Below are positions 32,783-44,227 of a stretch of 64,000 bases of DNA, piece after piece. The position numbers and the translations under genes are program-made. How positions within the stretch are numbered: the first letter of the stretch is position 1; the number at the start of each line of letters is the position of its first letter. This DNA comes from Dendrolimus kikuchii (taxonomy: Eukaryota; Arthropoda; Insecta; Lepidoptera; Lasiocampidae): contig CM034412.1 in the NCBI GenBank assembly GCA_019925095.2, positions 8,181,501 to 8,245,500 on the forward strand. Reading direction: 5' to 3'. The notes beneath the pieces are model-generated. The model saw only the letters and a program-made list of their open reading frames with translations. It had not been told where the DNA came from and searched no databases.

Positions 32783-33100
32783 TATTTCTCCAAGGCCGGC
32801 AGCGGCTTCGTGACATATCTAGTGTAGCAAATGTCTATAGGCGACGGTGTTGGTATTATGAATTTCACACCCTAGTCTGTTTTAATAGAATAATAGTAAA
32901 CATGTTAGCTACTCAATTTGCCGTGGCGCTGCGTTCGCCCCTTCTCTTCTCCGCTGTGTCAAACGTATAAGACGATCTGTTCAACACTAAATAAAGTATT
33001 TATAGAATTCTTATGGTTTTACTGGTGCCTTCCCGTAATACTATTCAAGTGCAATAGATGGTAAACGCTTTCCATCAGGTGTCTGCTATAAAAAATAATT
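32783..33100 (+). repeat. family A/B 3' module, split by an insertion
   Basis: AAGGCCGGCAGCGGCTTCGT and GCAAATGTCTATAGGCGACG (to 32847) resume at 33057 with GATGGTAAACGCTTTCCATC. Unbroken copies read GGCGATGGTAACCGCTTTCC across this point. Confidence 0.6.
32848..33056 (+). repeat. probable small solo LTR inside the SINE module
   Basis: 209 bp starting TGTTGGTATTATG, with an AATAAAG signal near 32992 and a CTATTCAAG stretch near the right end. It is flanked by GACGG (32843-32847) and GATGG (33057-33061), a 5-bp duplication with one change. A TGTTGG start and 5-bp duplication are typical of Copia LTRs. The right terminus is not a clean CA, so the call stays tentative. Confidence 0.5.
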
Positions 33101-33104
33101 AAAA

Positions 33105-35305
33105 AATAATATTTATTGTTTTAAATTCTATACTTGTTTAATGAGGGTATAAGGCTACCAAATGAATATTATTTAGCTAGACAAAGAAAATTCTTTACTA
33201 CAGAGAAACATGATCTATTTTAAATTCTCTTGCCAGTAATTACTCCGGTACTGTGTTAATAAATAATGAACAAAGAATAGTTTTTGCCTTTGAATTAAAT
33301 TTATTTTATCTCGTTTGTTTCCTCTTTGTTAGGTTTCGTAGTCATTTTGGCAAAAATACAATCTTTATAATTCATGTGAATACAGCTATTTTTCTCTGAA
33401 CCTACTCGTATTTAGACTATATTATGAATAAAATGTGGTAGTTAGGTCGTATTCTATATGTGGCTTAGCCGCTATACAATGGTGTATTGAAATTGCTGAA
33501 AAAAAATTAGGAATGGACATCGTACGTGTAACTGAAGTTTGATTTTTTCTAAGCACATGTCACGTCGGTTATCGTAAACCTGGTGTTGAAAAAGTCGTAG
33601 TTGTATATTTTTATGCCAGATTTTTTATTTATGTATATATAAGCTTCCAAAATTGTAAAAAGTGACCCCTTCTAACTTTTAAAACTTCAAGTGCAAAATT
33701 GAAAAAAAAATAAGACATAACAAAATTGGTTTGAATGTCACATGTTGATTAGCTTTTTAGTTATGGTATATTTTCAATTAAATGCTTTTTTATGGCTCTA
33801 TAACAAAATGAAAACAAATTAATGTATAATATTTTCTACATATAGGGAGAAGACAAACATATGTAATTATGTATGAATGTTAGTTTGTGTATTTATCAAT
33901 AATAATCAGAATTTAAGTTAAACCAACATGCTTCTTTTGATATTTTTATAGAACTAGCAAAAAATCGGGTGTTCATATTTCACTCTATTTGTTATAGGGG
34001 CTCAGTAAACTGTCAATGTGGTGGCAAAAAACGGTAATATCAGGTGATTTATGGCTTATATCTTTAAGTAGTTTCTCCGCAGACTTCGGAAAGTACATAT
34101 TTGCAATCAGGATTGCTTCTTTCAAAAGAATAAACCAAGTGCATGTCACTCCGCAGTATAAAAGGATTCTATGGAGATGAGCATGTTTCGTAGTTTTTGT
34201 TACTTGGTTACAGAATCTTAAAAGCATTAAACTGAGATATTAATTACCTCTAAATTCAAAAACTACTCTATGTATTTTTCGTTCAAAGCATTTTTGCTGG
34301 AATTATTTATTAAAGCTACACGATTCTTCTTTGTTTTTTTATGTATAATTAATTACATTTTAATTTTATCAGAGACTGTTACTAATTACTTCATGTAGGA
34401 TGACGTATCACTGTACGAGAAGTACAACAAAGTACAAACACTGTACAAAAAAGAAGTGACAAAAAAAGGCCTGCCTATTGGTATATTTAACATGTATGAA
34501 GTGCTTGTTAAATTGTGCAGAGATAAGTTAATACACAAACAAAAGCAAATTCAGAGAACATTATTATAATTTTACAAGAATTGTTGCATTAATTTTTTAC
34601 CTGTATATTACAAGTACATGTATGTTGGCATACACTACACACATTTTTGCTAAGTAGTTGCCTGGAAAGATGTAGTATAAACCATTTAGGGCACAAGATC
34701 TATCGATGTTTATGGTTCAATGAACGTCGAATACCGATGTCTAGATTTTGCTATGAACATCAGTATTATAGCATCGATCATCCAAACGATTTGCTGCTAT
34801 TGTGTACACCCGACACTATTCAGTCTGACGTGTGAATAGCAGGCAGACAGGTCGAAATAAGTAGATCTAGATTCAATGTATACTTGCCTAGCTTAATCTC
34901 AGGGTATTCTGGAGATATTGCTTTGCATGTTACCTTAGATTGACGAGCTCGTTCGTGTTCTTGGTAGCTATGTTCAAGTGTTAGCATTGTTTCAATAACG
35001 TCGTTTCAATTATCAATATTGAGATCAAGCTATTATGATTTAGTGATCTGAGCGTTGCCCCGTTTAATTCAGCAGACTACAGAGCTACTGAGTCCAATTC
35101 CTAGCAGAATAAGCTTAGGAAATAAACTTTTATCTGTTCTGTGCCACTGAAATTGGCCTTGGTGACGTCAATATTCGAGGCCTGTAGCATTTTCTTAATC
35201 CTGCTTTTTTTTATTAACATCTATATTATTGTAAAATTATAAACGCGCTGTGTCTGTACATTAAAGTTATTTAAAAAAAACCAATTGGAAACAACTGGAA
35301 ACACG
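33105..35305. other. no recognised gene; 80-codon minus frame at 33985-34227
   Basis: The minus frame has a fairly protein-like composition (TWFILLKEAILIANMYF in the middle) and a stop after LLSPYNK. I cannot assign it; an old transposase exon is possible. 34448-34475 holds a scrap of the MITE described at 40918-41092. Confidence 0.3.
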
Positions 35306-35309
35306 ATGC

Positions 35310-35562
35310 AATTCTTTTTGTCTGTGTGTTTTAGGGATTCACGTAAAAACTATTAAGCCAATTTCGATTCGGTTTTCGCTGATCGACAGCAAATTCTTAA
35401 ACTTAAACTCTGCGCTACTTTTTATCGTGGGAATCCCGCAGGTTTTTTTCTGGGAATAATTTAAAATAATCCGGTTAAAAAAAAGTCGAATTCTAATGTG
35501 ATTTTTTACTGATCGACAACAGATTGAATGTAATAAAATGTGTGATATTTTTTATCCCGGGA
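35310..35562 (+). repeat. interspersed repeat of the CCCGCGGGA family, copy 3 (truncated)
   Basis: TTTTTGTCTGTGTGTTTTAG, ATTCACGTAAAAACTATTAA and GTGGGAATCCCGCAGG, ending at TTTTTATCCCGGG, where it abruptly joins the LINE RNase H fragment. Confidence 0.6.
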
Positions 35563-35566
35563 AGGG

Positions 35567-35870
35567 ATGTCCTCGGTGGCCGTGCTGAGCGATTCCAAGT
35601 CCTCGCTCGACTTGGTCTGTAATCCTTACACGCTCCACCCCCTCGGTTTCGCTATTCGTCAGAATCTGAAAGGGAACTGGCTAGGCAAGCGGCGACGCTG
35701 CTCGATGCGGCCCCTCTGTACAGCAAATGTCCCGTTGCCCACCAGAAACGGTCCATTAGGATGGAGTCGGTCCAGCAGTGGGATCGAAAATACGTGGGCG
35801 GTCAGACGGCGAGCGTCACGAAGTTTTTCTTCATTTAAATTAAAAAATAACCGCCGGGTTATTTTTTAAT
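35567..35870 (+). pseudogene. LINE C-terminal RNase H fragment
   Basis: Starts in VAVLSDSKSSLDLV (the RNase H D-S motif) and continues NPYTLHPLGFAIRQNL, as in RNase H domains of jockey/I/R1-group non-LTR elements. After about residue 36 the frame shifts. In another frame about 35730-35835 reads RMESVQQWDRKYVGG and SVTKFFF, the conserved C-terminal block. The copy ends in a 14-bp hairpin (35839-35870). The active site is only partly present; non-functional. Confidence 0.6.
35839..35870. repeat. perfect hairpin, 14-bp stem
   Basis: ATTAAAAAATAACC, loop GCCG, then its exact reverse complement. It lies at the point where the LINE fragment ends. Confidence 0.85.
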
Positions 35871-36116
35871 TAACCACTGCCTCCGTGCTAGTGCTAAATA
35901 ATAAGAATGATAAACAAAGACCCTGACTGCGTTAGGAGGACCCATGGCCACACGGGCCATTAAAAAAAAACTCCTAAATGGTTAGACCGATTTTAAAGAA
36001 ATTTTGTTGTGTCCGTTCAAGTGGATTCGATACACAATTGGAGTCAATAAGTTGCGTTGCAACCTAGTTATATTTATCAGGTCTACGTTTTTTTCCAAGG
36101 CAGTTCAACATCCGCT

Positions 36117-36320
36117 AGTTGGTTTTATATATTTTACCTAGGTATAGTCAGGCATCTTTGTCACTTCTTTCTTGGGGGCACGCTAATGTTCGAAAATTGT
36201 AACTCCATAATTTTTTTGTTGTTTAATTTTTTGTTAGTTTTTATGGCAATTTTTCGATATTTTAGAAATTTCCTTTAAGGTCACTGCGTGCCCCCACAAA
36301 AAAGCCCTGGGTATATTTCT
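36117..36320 (-). mobile_element. MITE next to TA repeats, copy 1
   Basis: Shares TTCTTTCTTGGGGGCACGCT, TAATTTTTTTGTTG, TATGGCAATTTTTC and ACTGCGTGCCCCCACAAAAA with the opposite-strand copy at 40918-41092. Ends of AGGCCTTTTTTT/AGAGCTTTTTTT type are weakly inverted. A TA-rich run follows at about 36350, as in the other copy. Confidence 0.5.
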
Positions 36321-36837
36321 ATTTAATACCAACTTTAATTCTATTATATTATACCTATATATATATATATTTTTTTTTTTTCCTATACCTACTGATTTAT
36401 GAATATATTACATCTCATATAGATCAAAGGCTTTACAGCTAACATGTAACTACAATTTAGTACATTGTATGTACATAAAATATATAGCTGCCATCGTATG
36501 TAAAAAAACATAGCTTTTTACTTAACTGATATAAGGCTGTAAATAAAGTACACAGGCCTTTGAGTATATCACTAGTATTAAGGCGACAATGTGATTGATA
36601 CCAGGCGCAGTGGATAGGAAAGCAATGAACCAAGCGAGGACGTGTTCATTTGTCTCATTAGGCGCACACCATGTTGACGAAAGAAGCGAAAAAGATGCGA
36701 CGAGGCTTATAAAAATTTTAGTCAAATATTTTTTTGCTGTCGTTTGTTCACTTTGTCGAGGTATAATGATTACTGAGATATGTATCAGTATGGAATGTTA
36801 GCCATCATTGTCATTGAATATGATAACGAATGAACTT

Positions 36838-36912
36838 ATTTCAAAATTAAATCTTACAAATCACTTATTTAAGGCCTTTATTTACCACAGCTTTCAAAGC
36901 AATTTTAGTAAT
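36838..36912 (-). repeat. LINE-tail repeat, part interrupted by a solo LTR
   Basis: Matches 58640-58715 (TCTTACARATYACTTATT, AAAGCAATTTTAGT) and continues after the LTR at 37612-37700 (GAGAAGAAGTGGCG, CTCCAACAACATGTTTACTT). Confidence 0.65.
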
Positions 36913-37611
36913 TGTGGCGACCGAGGGTAGAACTTTCTGTAACGTAAGACGGTATCAAGACTTTTAGAAAAAGGTAGAAGATTTTCGAAGGAAAAGATAA
37001 GGACAGATAAATTTTAGAAAGGGATAGATGATAAACGAAAGTCCTGGAATAGAAGGTTCTGGAAGAAAAAGACAGAGGTAGATAGATGTCTAGAAAGGGA
37101 TACATAGTAAATAAAAGAATAACGAAAAGAAGATCGAAATTATGGGTTCCAGAAGATTCTTCCGGGTATATAAGCAGCGTAAGGCGCGCCTACTGGGCAG
37201 TTTAGAGTTGAGTTCAGTTCAAGACAGCGAAGCGACAAGTGCGATACGAAGGAGTTGGATAAGAAGTTTAATAGAAGACAGGGACGAATTTAGTGGTGAA
37301 TTTAGTGAAAAGTTTAGTGGGCAGTTCAGTGAAGGAGGAGTTCAGCGTAGTTTGAAAGGAGGTCCGGAAGCAAGCTATGCGCGGTAAATTCGGAGGTGAA
37401 CACCGCAGCAGCAGGAGGTGGTCTACGCAATATCGGCAACGGTATTGTGAGTGAGATATCTCATTAACTGGACAGTGCGTCGTTAGTTCTGCGTGTAGGG
37501 GCAACTCTGCAGAGAAGAATCACATACGGCTGTGTAAGTCAATAAAAGCGTTTAGTCAAAAACTGGTGTTTTCTTCCAATCCTAATTGGGTACCCCCGCT
37601 CACACGTAACA
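36913..37611 (+). repeat. solo LTR (family L2)
   Basis: 699 bp starting TGTGGCGACCGAGGGTAG and ending CACACGTAACA. A GGTATATAAGCAGCG promoter lies near 37166 and an AATAAAAG signal near 37541. The flanks TAAT and TTAT are a 4-bp duplication with one change. The surrounding repeat is intact at 58640-58780, which fixes the insertion point. Layout of promoter, start and polyadenylation signal fits a Ty3/Gypsy-type LTR. The 81-codon frame inside (37142-37387) is LTR sequence, not a gene. Confidence 0.75.
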
Positions 37612-37719
37612 TTATTGTAAGAGAAGAAGTGGCGTAAAAAAATCTCCAACAACATGTTTACTTCGTAATTATTACGTATGTATACACACTCATAGTCCTT
37701 TTTTTAATGTATTTTGAAC

Positions 37720-38955
37720 TAATAAAAACTTTAGCAAGATGTATGAATAATACTAAAAGAGCTTGGTAGCGATCGCAATATTCCCGTTCAATGCGGTCGT
37801 CTACATTTCATTATCATACTGCTGTTGAACCAGTTTGGACTGTCCACTTCAGAATCTGAAATCCAATTTCTTTTACTACTTACATTAGACCCTTTTCACA
37901 AATCTTTCCTTTGGTCATTAACAGTTATAAAGCTTATTCTTTCTTAGGGACATGCGGAGGCGGCAAGACTACGTTTGTTTCACGCACAACTAGCTGGTTT
38001 CCGTAAAACGTGGCCATACCAATAATAAAGCGGTTGCAGTTTGTCCACCATAATTTTTTTAAGGCTGCTGTGCTGAAGAGTAAGTGAATATCAATCAGCT
38101 TTTATGTCGTGAAAAATATTATAGTATTTGTTCGAATCCTTTTACTGTGAAAATTACTCTATTTTTTAACATAAAAAGTGTGCTATGTGCATTCCCATGA
38201 TTGAAAGTAAATATCTCATAATAATATATCCTTTTCAAAGAAGAAATGAGTAACATTTAAACAGCACTTTATCGTGAGTATGGATAATGTATTGTCATTT
38301 ATTTGTGAATTGACTGTATGTATTAAACCGCTGTAATTTTGTTAATATGAACATTGCCTTAAAGTCTAATGGATTATGTTGCGAATGCTGTTGAAATAGG
38401 GTTCAGTATAGATCCAGATATAGAAAGATTTGAGTTGCAACTAAATGGATCACACTCGTGTTATGCACTTACACATTTTATATATAGTAGCTAGATAGCT
38501 GATGTATTTAATAGTCATAATTATTATGTTATGCGACGTACTCACCATGATCAAATTGACGATATTTTGAAGTAAAATCAGGTAAAACGCATTTTAAGTA
38601 AACGATTATGTACGTATGAAGAGATTAATGAAAGTTGATGAAGCGAAGTGCTTGTCAGGATCGTAGCTCGTAGCAGGTGGCGAACATCTCTGCGTATACC
38701 AACGAGAAACAGGCGTGACTATATATATGTATGTAAAAACTGCATTTAGAATTTTAGCAAGAAACGTATTCTATTGCTTATACAAGGGAGACTGTTCTAA
38801 AAAATTGATCGATTTGATGTCAATGCCTCGTCTTCATAACCGCAACCTGTCGACAGGAAGTTTAATGTCATTTCCTTGCGCAACCACGATAAAACTACGT
38901 AATATTTATCTAGGGGATAAAATTACAAGATGTTAGAGGTAGGTTACATACAAAA
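37720..38955. other. no recognised feature
   Basis: AT-rich; the small frames (e.g. 38715-38936) show no motif. Confidence 0.35.
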
Positions 38956-38957
38956 TT

Positions 38958-39300
38958 TTATGCAGCACGTTGAGGCCACTTATAGGATGAATTCCATAAC
39001 ATTTCTGTAGAGTTGGCATTACAAATATCGGTATAACACTTTCCATCTGGTATGTGAGTAAAATTGTTATATTGCAAGATGAGGTCTTTTATTTCGGAGT
39101 TGGTTTGGACCCTCCAGCTGCCATCTCCTCTTATAGTTGGGCTCAAGATTTTCCTGAGAATCTTCCTCTCTGTGACCAATAATACACGCAGTACAGCCCA
39201 CAATTGGGAAGACACTGCGTAGGACAGAGGAAAGTGGAGTACTCTCGTTTCAAAGGCCAGGACTCACTTTGGGTAGCTGAGTCAACGGAGTTAGTTTTAG
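38958..39300 (-). pseudogene. LINE C-terminal fragment (RTE-like)
   Basis: The minus strand encodes VTERKILRKILSP, GDGSWRVQTNSEIKDL, as in the region following the reverse transcriptase of RTE-like elements (E-R-K-I-L-R-K-I-x-x-P, G-x-W-R, N-x-E-I). After IKDL the frame drifts (38958-39050). To the right, minus-strand codons for SESWPLKREYSTFLCPT lie near 39220-39280 in another frame. 5'-truncated and frameshifted. Confidence 0.55.
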
Positions 39301-39304
39301 TTAT

Positions 39305-39708
39305 ATTGCAAGATACCTTTTTATAAATTCGAGAAAAATCCGAAAAAATTCTATGTTGGGCTGGTAACTATAGATTTTATTTTTAGGATATCTTTGTAAG
39401 TCATAATGATAAAATATCTAACTAATAGCACCATGAACAACAAGTTTATATGTATCGAAATGCTTAATAATCAAAGAACCCTTGATGACTGCGTCACTTT
39501 TGATAACGGTACGTTTTTAGGACACGAAGCGTGGTAAAATTTCGCTTCAGAGAATTTTACAATATAACAATACGTGTATAATTAACGAACCTTTCACGAA
39601 CACGGAAGGCGTAAAATGAAATTTCATTATGAATCACCTTATTGCGTTAAAAGGCCATGTATATGTACATTAATTTAGAGAACATTTTGGAATGTTTTAG
39701 AAAATATA
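39305..39708. other. no recognised feature
   Basis: AT-rich spacer. Confidence 0.35.
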
Positions 39709-39711
39709 CAT

Positions 39712-40188
39712 TGTTAAAATTTGGGCTACCTGCATACCTGCAGACAAAGCATATTTATTACCTGCCGCGGCGTTTGAGCTAATAACGTTGAAACTATTTA
39801 TGATTGTCTTCTTTTGTTTACTTTGTGTTTAAAATTTGTAATTAGAAAAACAGTCCACTATGTTTTGTACTTACGCAGGTGTGCGGATTACGCTTTCTGG
39901 GAAATTGCGTCGATGCTTGCCAGGTAGACATATTGCAACGGTGCATTATAAAGCAATAGCCCAATGGAGAGAGAGTCAGTCTAGCAGGAACCAGGATTAA
40001 GGCGAGGCTTGTGTACGTTCGATAACCTATATAGTGACGGACTTTGCGCGTGTTATTGAATCACGTATTACGTTTGAACTGATTGTGTTCAGTTATATTT
40101 GTACCTGTGTTACACGTGTTTGTATAGTTCTAATAAATGCTATAGTAATTCCAACGGCATTTTTAATTCGAGTCCCGTACTCGTAACA
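39712..40188 (+). repeat. solo LTR (family L1), copy 2
   Basis: 477 bp, TGTTAAAATTTGG start and ACTCGTAACA end, flanked by ACAT/ATAT (a 4-bp duplication with one change). TATAAAGC promoter near 39948; AATAAATG signal near 40132. Aligns with 12954-13453 over its length. Confidence 0.75.
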
Positions 40189-40228
40189 ATATTCATTCTA
40201 TTTAAGCAATGTTTCAACGTTCTGAAGT

Positions 40229-40449
40229 ACGTATGTACACACACTGTATATCCCCAAGCGAAGTAAGTTACGCTTGTGTTATGGGTGGTATACAAACGAC
40301 TACTCTGGGGCCGATCTCAGACACTCAGATCATAGTAAATAATAGAAAGTTCGTATACGAAATTTACCATGCCAGGAATCGAACCCGGAGCCTCTGCGTT
40401 CCAGTGAGTTGGGCCGGCTAAGATTTAGCCCGCTCAACCACAGAGGCCG
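40229..40449 (-). mobile_element. tRNA-derived SINE (second family), copy
   Basis: Minus strand: box A (TGTGGTTGAGCGGGCTAAAT) and box B (GGGTTCGATTCCTGGCA) precede a body shared with 21670-21860 and end at TGGGGATATACAG. The tRNA-like head is well preserved but the downstream body shows it is a SINE and not a tRNA gene. Confidence 0.75.
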
Positions 40450-40459
40450 TCAAATATAA

Positions 40460-40915
40460 AGAGTCATGCACCACTCTGTTCCTTAATAACAAAGCTACCA
40501 TACCATCATATACCTATTTTACCAAGTTGATTCACAATTTCTGGAATGTTCTAACCTCAGATGATTTGTCATTACATATTTAGATTGAATAGCATAATCA
40601 TAAGATTATGTTATGATATTCAATTATTTTGCACTTTGTTGTTATGTTAGAGTGTTTTGAAAAACTAAAGGACTTATTGTTGTACTAGTTGTTTAAATAG
40701 GATAAAAATCAAGTGTCACTTGCACTTCTTCAACGTCAAGCTGTAACCTAAAATACCTATGTGCATTTTTCTATCAATGAGTAGGTCGTACGATGGCTTT
40801 CACGTTCTTTCTCTTTCTTTGCGTACTGTATAGAGCTGTACACGTATGGGTATCATTAATGTTACTGTATTTTAGTATATATATAATATTGTATTATTAC
40901 TATTGTATATATAAA
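40460..40915. other. no recognised feature
   Basis: AT-rich; no feature. Confidence 0.35.
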
Positions 40916-40917
40916 TA

Positions 40918-41092
40918 AGCAGAGCTTTTTTTGTGGAGGCATGTGGGGCACGCAGTGCCCTTAAAGTAAATATCTAAAATATTGAAAAATTGCCATAAAA
41001 CCTGAAAAAAATTAAACAATAACAAAAAAATTATGGATTTAAAATTTTCGAGAATTAGCGTACCCCCGAAAAAGAAGTGATAAAAAAAGGCC
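40918..41092 (+). mobile_element. MITE next to TA repeats, copy 2
   Basis: CAGAGCTTTTTTTGTGGAGG to AGAAGTGATAAAAAAAGGCC, opposite in orientation to 36117-36320 and followed at once by a long (TA)n run. TA-rich insertion preference is suggested. Confidence 0.5.
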
Positions 41093-41099
41093 TGTATAT

Positions 41100-41101
41100 A
41101 A

Positions 41102-41167
<66 letters not shown>
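41100..41167. repeat. (TA)n microsatellite
   Basis: About 32 TA units interrupted once at the left edge. Confidence 0.9.
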
Positions 41168-41174
<7 letters not shown>

Positions 41175-41309
41175 ATATTAATATGTGTTATTGTTTATTT
41201 ATTTTTGGTATATGTATTGTGTAATATTTATATATCCTATTTACATATGTATGTATTTAATGTGCACACCACCGTCATATACTTGTGATTCCGTTTATAA
41301 AATACATAG

Positions 41310-41405
41310 CCGGGTTGTCTGGAAGAGTACGCTTTAAAGCGATAAGACCGCCCATTGTTCTTTTAATGTATGTGGTGAACAATAAAGCGTTTTCTATTCT
41401 GTTCT
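41310..41405 (+). mobile_element. hairpin-tailed LINE 3' end
   Basis: GGGTTGTCTGGAAGAGTACG, stem GCTTTAAAGC, GATAAGACCGCCCATTG, then GGTGAACAATAAAGCG and a TTCTATTCTGTTC tail. Confidence 0.65.
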
Positions 41406-41409
41406 AGCA

Positions 41410-42312
41410 GCATTAGGAGTATGACGCGTCTATCTACACGACGTTGTAGCTCTGATAAGTGTGCTTATTCACTTATTCCTTCGTTTATATAATTGGTTTG
41501 TTTTTCGTACATTTGGTGTTGATATTTATTTTTCATATTTTATAAATAAATTAGTTATCTATTTATGACAAAAAGTTGCTCTAGGTCAGTGGTTGGATGC
41601 TTTGGCATCCCCAGTCTATTGAGGTGGATCCAAACTGTGGAGGAACGATACTAAAAATGACAATCGATGAAATGTAACTTTGAGAAGCTCCTAAATCACA
41701 TATTTTTTAGGCCAAACGAGTTAAAATATGAGTCTTAATAATTTTCTTTTCAGTTTTGAACGCATTTCAAAAATATGTAATAAATAACAAAGCGTAAAAA
41801 GCGAGACAAATATAAATATAAATCCCTATTATACTAATAGTCGTATTCTAAAATGTATATATACATTTCCTTTCATGGTTTTAATGGCGACATTGCAAGG
41901 AAACCGAAAAACACTTAAAAATAAACAACAAACTTAAAACTTTTTGTTTGCACGAAAATTTTATAAGGAGATTATTAACAACTTTTTCAATTTTAATTTA
42001 GTAAGTAAATATAAGTACATTTTTCCTTTTTATTTTTCGTCATCTTAGAAAAAATGGTTCCTATTTAATTTTGTGTAACTTTTAAATTTTTACGATCTTG
42101 ATTCACAATTTTTGAAAAAGTTCCAACCTCAGATAATGTCATTAGATATTTAGATTGAAACCAATTGTTCAGTGGACGATGTGAGCGGTCTATTCCCAAG
42201 GGATTGGTATAATGGCAGAGAGTAAACCATAAGTTTCAAAACGTACCTAAGATGTATGATTTAAATCAATATACCTATGTTTGGATATAACATATTATTC
42301 ATATTGTTTACG
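41410..42312. other. no recognised feature
   Basis: AT-rich spacer. Confidence 0.35.
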
Positions 42313-42315
42313 TAC

Positions 42316-42595
42316 TGTTATCAACATTTTCCAAGTAGTGCCACCTATTATTTTTCTATTGTAATATTTGCAGATGGCTGTGTTTACTAATCTGATATAA
42401 AGGTGAGCAAGCGTAGTGACGAAATATTATTCGCACTTCGACTTTGGGCGGATGCAGATGTTATAAATAGTAGCTCTCTCGGGTGGCTAATTATTGTGTG
42501 AGAATGATAACTTACAATTAATTGAACTTAAATCGATATTGTTTGTTTGGAAGTCAAATTAAACATTTCTTAAAATTCTTCGTGTTTTTTATATA
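42316..42595 (+). repeat. LTR-like repeat, copy B (uninterrupted reference copy)
   Basis: TGTTATCAACATTTTCC start, GATATAAAGG promoter-like box near 42394, GGTGGCTAATTATTG at 42482-42496 without insertion, GGAAGTCAAATTAAAC and TTCTTCGTGTTTT. The expected CGCATTAACA end is replaced by a TA/T-rich run from about 42590. It is the empty-site witness for the 3.4 kb insertion at 6006-9414. Confidence 0.5.
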
Positions 42596-42712
42596 TATAT
42601 ATATTTTTTTTTTCTTTTCTTCACGGCTTAGGGAATTTGTCGATTATCATGACATCATACAATTTTGTTTACACTTATATTTTACTATAAACGGGAACGG
42701 AATACACTATGG

Positions 42713-43085
42713 ACGCGATCTGTTAGTAGCTCACACCGACTACAATGCTCCGTCAGCCGTTCACGTGGCGATCACGGTCGTTATGGTCGTGGTGAAATGT
42801 CACTGATGACGTCATCATTTGCGATCACACAGCGCCCACAACGACCCATGTCAAGGCGTAGGCCGAAGTGGGCGTTGACCACAGAGCATTAATTCTCTCT
42901 ATCGATTGACATTGAAAAAGGCACGATTTTCAAATCAACCAATGACATTTGTGTGTTTGGTCGTTTATGACATCAACGCTCCATAATCCGTTCCAATAGA
43001 GTTTATGATTGTAATGTCCGCAAGCAAGTGGAACGGGAATAATCGCGGTCGTGAACGTGGTCGTTGTGAGCCTCTTGTGGAACGT
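42713..43085. mobile_element. MITE-like element, copy 2, with CRE-type palindrome
   Basis: Ends TGTTAGTAGCTCACACCGAC and, inverted, GTGAGCCTCTTGTGGAACG. The core TGATGACGTCATCA (42802-42815) is a perfect 14-bp palindrome containing the CREB site TGACGTCA; it is degraded in copy 1. About 110 bp near 42895-43005 have no match in copy 1. Confidence 0.5.
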
Positions 43086-43089
43086 AGCC

Positions 43090-44222
43090 TATGTATACAA
43101 TGTATACATATGTGTATAATTAATAATTAAAGGTACATAGGCTTAGAAGAAGAACAATATAGGTACTACAACGCTCAACTACTTTAGCAACAGTTCTCTA
43201 GAACGTTTGTTTCGCTTACAACAATGATCCGAAAGGAACTACCAACCAAACTTTTATCTATACATTATAAAATGGGGTTGTTTAAGATGGTTGTAGTGAA
43301 GCTTCGAGGTCGGAAACGTGCTAGTGACATCCCTAGAGTTGCAAAACTCTATACGCAACCGTAATCAATTTGCCTCACGTAGGCCGTTTGCATATGTATC
43401 TACTTCAGGTATTAATAAAAAAAGTACATATCATCGGCGTCAGTGCAGAACCTTTGCTGAGGCGGCGCTGGGTTTGGGATAACAATGGAATATGTCAATT
43501 TTGTAGGAAAAGAAGTGTTAGCAATTTACATTGGAATGTGAGATTGAGCACGCACGTACCTGATTAACAGGCATGAAATGCAGCTGCTCCTTACCTTCAA
43601 TTCTTCTTCACTTCAGCTCACTTGTCAGTTTCTTTATCTTGTATACATATTTATTTTAATGGCGAAACGTGGTTTATGATATATTATTTTGTATATGTAT
43701 TTATTTTAATTTTATATTGTATATGTTTAGTATATTTTACACTTGCGGTGCGGGGCGGATTATTTATAAAATATACACATTATGGTGTATTGCGGGCGCG
43801 ATATTATTATGTTATTTTATTTACAAAGCGGAGCGATTTTAATTTATTTTATTTGATGACTAGACAATGAATGAATGACGTGCGTGCGAAAGGAGAACGC
43901 GCCGTCTGATTTGAAGAGGGAATTTTAATATGTTAGAACAAAATTTGAATAGGTCGAAAGGAGGTTTACATGGCGGTACCAACCTTGGTACTACGTTTTT
44001 TTCCCAATTATTTTTTCGTTAAAATTGTTACATATGCCTATAGTAATACTTGTTAATAATTTGTCCAAAAAAAAAACAGGATCAGCAAAAATGTAATTAC
44101 AATAAAATGAATCGTACGCTGTCTATATACTCACTACTGAAATATACTTGCAAAAGAATAGTGATTAAATTGTTAAAATCACTCAATTCTGATAAAACAG
44201 AAAATTAAAATCTGCGCTTATT
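43090..44222. other. no recognised gene
   Basis: Several frames of 65-82 codons (43370-43567, 43622-43870) lack motifs; the second is hydrophobic and AT-driven. 43950-44000 has a palindromic GGTACCAACCTTGGTACTAC word. Confidence 0.3.
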
Positions 44223-44227
44223 AATAT

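Noticed and set aside
37142..37387. 81-codon frame with an acidic, serine-rich repeat-like protein
   Set aside because: It lies entirely inside the solo LTR at 36913-37611, just downstream of its promoter; the periodic GAATTTAGTG words cause the apparent protein repeat.
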